Origin: Rhodoferax sp.
GTDB taxonomy: Bacteria > Pseudomonadota > Gammaproteobacteria > Burkholderiales > Burkholderiaceae_C
Length of the DNA stretch: 64,000 nt
NCBI RefSeq assembly: GCF_030653815.1
Contig: NZ_JAURYQ010000021.1
Location: forward strand, 1-64,000
Direction: 5' to 3'
This document shows positions 59,301-64,000 of the stretch, piece after piece. The notes under the pieces were generated by a model. That model was given only the letters and a program-made list of their open reading frames with translations. It made no database searches and was not told the DNA's origin. Numbering within the stretch: position 1 is the stretch's first letter; every line of letters begins with the position of its first letter. The position numbers were made by a program, and so were the translations under genes.

Positions 59301-60443
59301 GCACAAATTGAGGCGCACATTGCCAGCATGCAGGCCGACGGCCAGCCTGTGACGCGCATGGCGCGCGACGAAAGCGGTGGTCAGGGCCATTTTGTGATGC
59401 CCACCCTGATTGAAATCGACCGTATCGAACGCTTGCAACGCGAGGTGTTCGGCCCGGTGCTGCATGTGCTGCGCTACCGACGCGACGACCTTGACCGTGT
59501 GCTCGACGCCATCAACGCCACCGGCTACGGCCTCACCTTTGGTGTGCACAGCCGCATCGACGAAACCATTGCCCAGGTCACGCAAAAGGTCCAGGCGGGC
59601 AATATTTATGTCAACCGCAACGTGATCGGCGCCGTGGTGGGGGTGCAGCCGTTCGGCGGCATGGGCCTGTCGGGCACCGGGCCCAAGGCGGGCGGTCCGC
59701 TGTACTTGTACCGATTGCTGCAAACCAGCGAGACACAAAACAACCCGGCTCTGGCCGCGCTGACGGTATCGCCCGCCTGCCGCGCGCTGGTGCCGGCCAG
59801 CACCGAGCGGCACCTGGCTGCGCCCGCCAGCCTGCAAGCCCTGGAGCTTTTGCTGGAAAACCTGCAAGGGCTGGCTTTGGTGGCGCCTTTGGGTGAATTG
59901 GACCACTTTGAAGCGGTACAAGCCACCGCCATCTGCGAGGCCTATCTGGCTTTAACCGTGCTCGGTCAATCTTTCAAGCTGCCCGGCCCCACGGGAGAAT
60001 CGAACCGATACCAACTGCTGCCGCGCGGCGCGGTCTGGGTCATGCCCCAAACGGCACTTGGGCTGTTTCATCAGTTGGCGGCCGTGCTGGCCAGCGGCAA
60101 CCACTGCTGGCTGGAGACGCCGGCTGGCGACAGCGCTGTGGCGCGTTTGCTCAAAACGCTGCCGGCTGAGGTGATGCGTTTTGTGCAACTGTGCAGCGCC
60201 GAAAAATTGCGTGGCGAAAGCCACCTGAGTGCCCTGCTGTTTGAAGGTGATGGCGACGCGTTGCAAGCCCTGTCGCCCCAGGTTGCCAAGCGGGCCGGCG
60301 CCATTGTGCGCATTGAAAGCTTGTCACCCGCGCAGTTGGTTGCGGGCGCGCATTACGACCTGAGCGCCCTGATGCATGAGCAGAGCATCAGCACCAACAC
60401 CGCTGCCGCAGGCGGCAACGCGCAACTGATGACCATGGGCTGA
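56340..60443 (+). CDS. putA: Trifunctional PutA: repressor, proline dehydrogenase, P5C dehydrogenase
   Basis: A 1367-residue protein oxidising proline to glutamate. Residues about 1-50 form a ribbon-helix-helix DNA-binding domain (TLGIKVDESLRSRIKDAAS). The FAD proline dehydrogenase barrel spans about 200-560 (GEAATTEEDAERY, then KGAYWDAEIKRA and YPQFATHNAQTVAS). The NAD P5C dehydrogenase spans about 700-1190, with SPWNFPLAIFAGQ, FTGSTEVA and the catalytic Cys in SAGQRCSALR. A C-terminal domain follows. Residues about 665-680, in the linker between the two enzymes, are encoded by a family B palindrome. It is membrane-associated when reduced and represses its own promoter when proline is absent. 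Confidence 0.96.
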   Translation: MATVTLGIKVDESLRSRIKDAASAQGKTPHWLIKQAVMQYVESVERGQLPPAITGATQIVDGPKADEPEALTTTAAVPHSAPQPFLDWAQNVLPQTDLRPAITAAWHRPEPECLPLLVQLAHVTDPAQRAAIETVGTRLVEGLRANQSSGGVEALVQEFSLSSQEGVALMCMAEALLRIPDNATRDALIRDKISHGDWHSHLGNSPSMFVNAAVWGLMLTGKLTATASEKSMASALTRLIGKGGEPLIRQGVHRAMKLMGEQFVTGQTISEALANSRALEKKGFRYSYDMLGEAATTEEDAERYVASYEQSIRAIGMASNGRGIFEGPGISVKLSALHTRYSRAQRDRVMDELLPRLTKLALLARQYDIAINIDAEESDRLELSLDLLESLCFDPRLKGWNGIGFVVQAYLKRCPFVVDYLIDLARRSGHRLMIRLVKGAYWDAEIKRAQLDGLDGYPVYTRKVYTDVAYLACARKLLAVPDAVYPQFATHNAQTVASIDQMAGQNFYAGQYEFQCLHGMGEPLYEQVTGTVSEGKLGRPCRIYAPVGTHETLLAYLVRRLLENGSNSSFVNRIGDPRVKVADLVVDPVQEAQAIELETGQLGAPHPKITLPRQMFAELGAQSRLNSSGLNLANEQQLASLAAGLLRSTQISYTAAATVAEASPVGQASVCQGRLKSTPQTAQAVRNPADQRDLVGWVCPTTPAEVELAATRAASAAQIWQVTPPQERAACLKRAADLLEQRTQTLLGLIVREAGKSLPNAISEVREAVDFLRYYAAQVDASFDNETHRALGVVLCISPWNFPLAIFAGQVAAALASGNCVLAKPAEQTPLVADVMVKILHEAGVPMDAVQLVPGTGEVVGAALVAHPLVAGVMFTGSTEVARLIAQTLSKRLSLQGRSIPLIAETGGQNAMVVDSSALAEQVVGDVLASAFDSAGQRCSALRLLCIQEDVAGRVLDMIKQAMREWVMGNPDHMHTDVGPVIDEDARAQIEAHIASMQADGQPVTRMARDESGGQGHFVMPTLIEIDRIERLQREVFGPVLHVLRYRRDDLDRVLDAINATGYGLTFGVHSRIDETIAQVTQKVQAGNIYVNRNVIGAVVGVQPFGGMGLSGTGPKAGGPLYLYRLLQTSETQNNPALAALTVSPACRALVPASTERHLAAPASLQALELLLENLQGLALVAPLGELDHFEAVQATAICEAYLALTVLGQSFKLPGPTGESNRYQLLPRGAVWVMPQTALGLFHQLAAVLASGNHCWLETPAGDSAVARLLKTLPAEVMRFVQLCSAEKLRGESHLSALLFEGDGDALQALSPQVAKRAGAIVRIESLSPAQLVAGAHYDLSALMHEQSISTNTAAAGGNAQLMTMG
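58331..58378. repeat. Palindromic repeat, family B, in frame inside putA
   Basis: TGTGGG, GCAGGC-TTCA-GTCTGC, CAGG, GTCGAC-TGAA-GTCGAC, CCCACA: 48 bases, a multiple of three, with no stop codon in the putA frame. It is almost the reverse complement of the 47-base intergenic copy at 38357-38403. Confidence 0.9.
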
Positions 60444-60462
60444 TCATAAAAAGGAGACACCG

Positions 60463-60486
60463 ATGAAATTCAAGACACCGCCATGA
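60463..60486 (+). other. Seven-codon ORF with a strong ribosome site; leader or gene remnant
   Basis: AAGGAG at 60451-60456 is well spaced from an ATG at 60463, but the frame (MKFKTPP) stops after seven codons. The gap 60444-60633 otherwise holds only a family C repeat and the start region of the binding protein gene. It may be the decayed 5' end of a lost gene or a short leader peptide. Confidence 0.35.
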
Positions 60487-60518
60487 CACACCAAGAATTC
60501 GTAGAGATGCCGCACTAC

Positions 60519-60590
60519 GTCATTGCGAACGCAGTGAAGCAATCCATGACTTCCGGACTGCATGGATTGCCGCGCTTCGCTCGCAATGAC
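60519..60590. repeat. Hairpin repeat, family C, simple copy
   Basis: GTCATTGCGA and TCGCAATGAC are terminal inverted repeats; AGTGAAGCAATCCATG pairs with CATGGATTGCCGCGCT imperfectly. It is a compact 72-base palindrome ending 43 bases before the binding protein ATG. Confidence 0.85.
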
Positions 60591-60633
60591 GCCACTTTCC
60601 CACGATTCATCTAATTTTTTTCAGGAAATACCC

Positions 60634-61767
60634 ATGAAACTCACCCCCACACTTTTGCCCCTGATGGGCGCGATGACCCTGGCTTTCGCCAGCCAGGCTT
60701 ATGCCCAGGAGCAAACGGTTGTCATCGGCTTGACCGGCCCCTTGTCGGGTTCCAATGCTTTTGCCGGCAAGGACAACGAGAACGGCGTGCGGCTGGCCGT
60801 TGACGACCTCAACAGCAAAAAAATCACGGTCGGTGGCAAAACGCTCAAATTTGTCCTGCAATCCGAGGACGACCAATGTGACCCCAAAGCCGGCGTGCAA
60901 GTGGCGCAAAAATTTGTCGACAGCGGCGTCAAGTTCGTCATGGGTCCCTATTGCTCGGGTGTGGCGGTTCCCGCCTCACGGATTTATAACGAAGGTGGTG
61001 CCATGTTGTCCACCGTCGGCACCAACCCCAAAGTCACCCTGGGCGGCTACAAAAATCTGTTCCGCATCATCGCCAGCGACAACCAGATTGGCACCGGCAT
61101 GGCCAACTACGCCGCCAATGTGCTAAAAGTCAAGTCAGTGGCGGTGATTGATGACCGCACCGCCTTTGGCCAAGGCGTGGCGCAGGAATTCACCAAGGAA
61201 GCCAAGCGCCTGGGGCTGAACGTGGTCGGACAGGAGTTCACCACCGACAAGGCCACGGATTTCACCTCCATCCTGACCACCCTCAAGGCCAAAAATCCGG
61301 ATGCGATTTTCTTTGGCGGCTACGCGCCGCAAGCCGCGCCCATGACACGTCAGATGAAGCAACTCGCCGTCAAGGCGAAGCTGTTGGGGGGGGACACGCT
61401 GTGCAGCCCCGAAATGGGCAAACTCGCAGGCGATGCCGTCAATGACGTGGTGTTCTGCGCGCAGGGCGGCTCCATGCTGGACAAGACCGCCGCAGGCCCG
61501 ACTTTCAAAGCCAAGTACAAGCAGCGTTACAACCAGGATGCCGACGTGTACGCCGCGCCGTTTTATGACCAGACCATGTTCATTGGCGAGTCCATCCAGA
61601 AAGCGGGTTCACTGGACCCGGATAAAGTGGGCGCTGTCATGTACAAAACCAGCTACAAGGGCATCATGGGCACCTATGCCTACGACGACAAAGGCAACAT
61701 GAAGCAGGCCCCGATCACGGTCTACACCTTCAAGAACGCCGCGCTGGTGCCGCTGGCGAGCTATTGA
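60634..61767 (+). CDS. Branched-chain amino acid-type ABC transporter substrate-binding protein
   Basis: A 377-residue periplasmic binding protein of the LivJ/LivK (Leu/Ile/Val-binding) family. A Sec signal peptide ends near residue 24 (FASQAYA before QEQT). The mature start is VVIGLTGPLSG, with GVRLAVDDLN near 55 and VMGPYCSGVAVPAS near 105. No permease or ATPase genes are adjacent, so it is an orphan or works with a distant transporter. The ligand is not decided. The gene converges on amrS, six bases away. Confidence 0.92.
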   Translation: MKLTPTLLPLMGAMTLAFASQAYAQEQTVVIGLTGPLSGSNAFAGKDNENGVRLAVDDLNSKKITVGGKTLKFVLQSEDDQCDPKAGVQVAQKFVDSGVKFVMGPYCSGVAVPASRIYNEGGAMLSTVGTNPKVTLGGYKNLFRIIASDNQIGTGMANYAANVLKVKSVAVIDDRTAFGQGVAQEFTKEAKRLGLNVVGQEFTTDKATDFTSILTTLKAKNPDAIFFGGYAPQAAPMTRQMKQLAVKAKLLGGDTLCSPEMGKLAGDAVNDVVFCAQGGSMLDKTAAGPTFKAKYKQRYNQDADVYAAPFYDQTMFIGESIQKAGSLDPDKVGAVMYKTSYKGIMGTYAYDDKGNMKQAPITVYTFKNAALVPLASY

Positions 61768-61773
61768 GGCCAG

Positions 61774-62853
61774 TCAACCCAAGGTGACCGGTATCCGCTG
61801 CCGCCCAAAATGGCCACACTTGGCATCAAAGCGTCCGGCCACCGGGTTACCGCAGTCCGGGCAGTGGCCTAAGGCGGTCAGCCGGTAGTCATTGATCTGG
61901 TACCAGTCGCGCACGATCAGCGGCGCCTGGCAACTCGGGCAAAAGGTGGTGTCGCCCTCGATGTTGTGCACGTTGCCGGTGTAGACGTAATGCAAGCCTT
62001 GCTTGAGTGCAATGTTGCGGGCGCGCACCAGCGTGGCAACGGGTGTGGGGGGCACGTCCATCATCTTGTAATCGGGGTGAAAAGCCGAGAAGTGCAGCGG
62101 CACATCAGGCCCGAGCTCTTTCATGATCCAGTTGCACATGGCCACCAGCTCCTGGTCTGAGTCGTTGTACCCCGGGATCAGCAAGGTGGTGAGCTCCAGC
62201 CAGACCCGGGTCTCGTGCTTGAGGTAGACCAGGGTGTCGAGTATGGGCTGCAGGTGGGCGCTGGACAGCTTGAAATAAAAGTCTTCGGTAAACGCCTTCA
62301 GGTCGACATTGGCGGCGTCCATTTTGGCGAACAACTCACGCCGCGGCTGCTCGTGGATGTAGCCCGCCGTGACCGCCACGGTCTGGATGCCCAGCGCATG
62401 GCAGGCATCGGCCGTGTCCATGGCGTACTCGGCAAAAATCACCGGGTCGTTGTAGGTAAAGGCCACACTCTTGCAACCATGCTCGCGCGCCGCCTTGGCG
62501 ATAGCTTCGGGCGAGGCCTGGTCCATCAGGCTGTCCATGTCGTGCGACTTGCTGATGTCCCAGTTCTGGCAGAACTTGCAGGCCAGGTTGCAGCCCGCCG
62601 TGCCAAACGAAAACACGCTGCTGCCCGGGTAAAAATTGTTGAAGGGTTTCTTTTCGATCGGGTCAATGCAGAAACCCGAGGAGCGCCCGTAGGTGGTCAA
62701 GACCATCTGCTCACCCTGGCGCATGCGCACAAAACAGGCGCCGCGTTGGCCGTCGTGCAGCTTGCAGTCGCGCGGGCACAGGTCGCACTGCAGGCGGCCA
62801 TCGTCGTTTCGGTGCCAGTAGCGGGCGGGGTAGTTGGATGATTCCACTTTCAT
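61774..62853 (-). CDS. amrS: AmmeMemoRadiSam system radical SAM enzyme
   Basis: A 359-residue radical SAM enzyme. The [4Fe-4S] motif is CNLACKFC near residue 87. An N-terminal CDLCPRDCKLHDGQRGAC segment and a C-terminal zinc-ribbon-like part (CPSCQAPL, then CPDCGNPV) flank the core. It belongs to the conserved amrS-amrA-amrB trio, whose biochemical product was not established to my knowledge. The ATG at 62853 overlaps the amrA TGA (ATGA). Confidence 0.93.
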   Translation of the reverse strand: MKVESSNYPARYWHRNDDGRLQCDLCPRDCKLHDGQRGACFVRMRQGEQMVLTTYGRSSGFCIDPIEKKPFNNFYPGSSVFSFGTAGCNLACKFCQNWDISKSHDMDSLMDQASPEAIAKAAREHGCKSVAFTYNDPVIFAEYAMDTADACHALGIQTVAVTAGYIHEQPRRELFAKMDAANVDLKAFTEDFYFKLSSAHLQPILDTLVYLKHETRVWLELTTLLIPGYNDSDQELVAMCNWIMKELGPDVPLHFSAFHPDYKMMDVPPTPVATLVRARNIALKQGLHYVYTGNVHNIEGDTTFCPSCQAPLIVRDWYQINDYRLTALGHCPDCGNPVAGRFDAKCGHFGRQRIPVTLG

Positions 62854-63530
62854 GATGACACCTCGCTTTCCTTGAATTTGTGCACGGTGTAGTGCTGTAG
62901 CCGGACCCCTGGCGCCCAAAAATCAGGCGCCAGACCAGCCTTTTGTTTGAGGTGGGCCATGAATTGCCGTGGCTTGGGCAACTGCTCCCAGACCTGCGGC
63001 AAGAAAGTGCTGCGATAACGCCCGAACTCAAACACCACGCCGTCCACACCAGGACGCAGTAGCGCCAGCGCATCGGCCTCAGAAGTGAACGGCAGCGGCT
63101 GCATGGCCGACAGCACTGAGACCTCCACAGTGGTGATGTCCAGCTCCGGCAAGGTCAACGGCGTAAAACGTGGGTCGTGCAGGGCGGCCGCCACGGCGTT
63201 GGCCTGGATATCCTGGATCAGCGGTCTGTGTGCCTGCAGTGAGCCAATGCAACCGCGCAGTTGCCCATGCTGGTTCAAGGTGACAAAACTGGCCCCCGGC
63301 GCCTGCAACACATCGGCCGCTTCGCTGATGGGTTCGGGCAGCGCCACCGCGCGCCCCAACGCGTTCGAGATGGCCGTGCGGGCAATTTGCAACAGCAATG
63401 GGCCATGCTCGTCCAGGCGCCAGGGCGGCAGAGCGTTCTGCTGCGTGTCCCCCGCCCTGCGGGCTGCTCCTTTTACCTGCGCAGAACGCTCTGCCGCTCT
63501 GGCTCCTGGTACTGTGGTGTCAGTGCGCAT
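62850..63530 (-). CDS. amrA: AmmeMemoRadiSam system protein A (AMMECR1 domain)
   Basis: A 226-residue AMMECR1-domain protein. The core, from about residue 40, has FVTLNQHGQLRGCIGSL, then AVAAALHDPRF and VEVSVLSAMQPL. The N-terminal about 35 residues are Ala/Arg-rich and are written by an inverted-repeat element at 63420-63502, so this tail is probably not functional. The ATG at 63530 has AGGAG seven bases upstream and overlaps amrB by 11 bases. Function unknown; it is expected to act with amrS and amrB. Confidence 0.9.
   Translation of the reverse strand: MRTDTTVPGARAAERSAQVKGAARRAGDTQQNALPPWRLDEHGPLLLQIARTAISNALGRAVALPEPISEAADVLQAPGASFVTLNQHGQLRGCIGSLQAHRPLIQDIQANAVAAALHDPRFTPLTLPELDITTVEVSVLSAMQPLPFTSEADALALLRPGVDGVVFEFGRYRSTFLPQVWEQLPKPRQFMAHLKQKAGLAPDFWAPGVRLQHYTVHKFKESEVSS
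63420..63502. repeat. Inverted-repeat element inside the amrA 5' end
   Basis: The arms at 63420-63441 and 63481-63502 match as inverted repeats at 21 of 22 positions (core GCGGCAGAGCGTTCTGC). The 39-base spacer contains a small CCCGC/GCGGG hairpin. The element differs from families A, B and C. Confidence 0.85.
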
Positions 63531-64000
63531 GGTTTTCTCCTGGTGTGAAGGCCAGCGCCGCATAACCCACCACGCGCCCCTTGTCACCCGCTGTGTCACC
63601 AGAATTGCACAGCCCCAGCAGATGCGGCTGCAAATGGTGCTGGCGGGCGGCCAGCAGCAGGCCGTTGACCGGAGTGGCACCACAGGCTTGCTGGTGGTTC
63701 AGCTTGGTCTGCAACTGCAGCATGCCTTGCACGGTTGCGCGGTCCACAGCCTGGGCAGTGGCGTAGGGCAGAAAGTGCGAGAGATCGGAGCTGATCACGA
63801 TCAAGGTCTCGGCACCGCCCCACAGTAGCTCCAGCACTTGGGCCACCTCAGCCGGGGTGGCGTCGCCGACGGCCAGCGGCAGCAGCTTGAAATCATCCAG
63901 CGCCAACTGCAAAAACGGCAATTGCACCTCCAGCGAATGCTCCTGCGCGTGCGCCGCCGGGCTGACCACCACCTGGGGCAGGGCGCGGATGGCCGCCACC
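63520..64000 (-). CDS. amrB: AmmeMemoRadiSam system protein B (MEMO1 family), partial
   Basis: The C-terminal about 160 residues of a MEMO-family protein; the start lies beyond the right edge. EHSLEVQLPFLQ and VISSDLSHF carry the metal/active-site residues shared with extradiol dioxygenase-like folds, and the ending AALAFTPGE is typical. It is upstream of amrA (11-base overlap), giving the order amrB-amrA-amrS. Function unknown. Confidence 0.9.
   Translation of the reverse strand, partial: VAAIRALPQVVVSPAAHAQEHSLEVQLPFLQLALDDFKLLPLAVGDATPAEVAQVLELLWGGAETLIVISSDLSHFLPYATAQAVDRATVQGMLQLQTKLNHQQACGATPVNGLLLAARQHHLQPHLLGLCNSGDTAGDKGRVVGYAALAFTPGENHAH

Overview
The window is a gene-dense, GC-rich stretch of an ordinary bacterial chromosome. 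Gene content and order point to a betaproteobacterium of the Burkholderiales, most likely Comamonadaceae (Rhodoferax/Polaromonas-like). The main pointers are an imuA-imuB-dnaE2 mutagenesis cassette, a phaC-phaA-phaB polyhydroxybutyrate operon, the exbB-exbD-lpxK-trm112-kdsB-adk run, a rfbBDAC cluster and a dapC-dapD-pilU-dapE-prmB run. The species assignment is inference. No phage, integrase, IS transposase, CRISPR array, rRNA or tRNA was seen.

Layout. 1-342 holds the tail of an unidentified gene and a terminator. 343-5603 is the SOS mutasome operon with a LexA box at its promoter. 5690-10404 is a minus-strand run of metabolic and repair enzymes (flavin monooxygenase, dienelactone hydrolase, DnaQ/GIY-YIG nuclease, NUDIX, FAH-family, ABM). 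10508-13096 has ycaO and pgeF. 13422-17202 is the PHB operon with a terminator. 17315-20034 has a NusG paralogue (RfaH-like), an acidic unknown protein, a 2-hydroxyacid dehydrogenase and a small unknown. lexA and an asparaginase diverge around two abutting LexA boxes at 20798-20836. 21918-28321 is a long minus-strand run for envelope (kdsB, lpxK, exbBD), nucleotide (adk) and RNA modification (trmB, gluQ, pseudouridine synthase). 28401-31920 has an FAD oxidoreductase and a LysR regulator divergent from pirin and a flavodoxin-like quinone reductase. rlmB follows. 32776-36226 makes dTDP-L-rhamnose. 36355-43798 has an ABC-F ATPase, prmB and lysine/DAP biosynthesis with an embedded pilU. 44097-46461 has murI and a class I fumarase. 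46520-53836 is a six-gene Mrp-type Na+/H+ antiporter followed upstream by stomatin/NfeD genes. 53966-60443 has a PLP amino-acid decarboxylase and a DNA-binding PutA with its operators. 60634-64000 has an amino-acid ABC binding protein and the AmmeMemoRadiSam trio, cut by the window end.

The most unusual signal is not a gene system. Several families of short palindromic repeats are scattered through the window, and they repeatedly invade coding sequence. Family A is REP/REPIN-like: a TGTGGGA head, a 6-bp stem, a CCCT loop and a GATGG tail, often paired with an inverted partner whose loop is complementary. Family B has the same plan with TTCA/TGAA loops. Copies write the last residues of the asparaginase and of a pseudouridine synthase, lie at the gluQ start and the rfbC stop, sit inside rfbB, and form a 48-nt in-frame insertion between the two catalytic halves of PutA. 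A different inverted repeat lies in the N-terminus of amrA. I found no new multi-gene system that I could defend. The AmmeMemoRadiSam trio is the least understood conserved system here.
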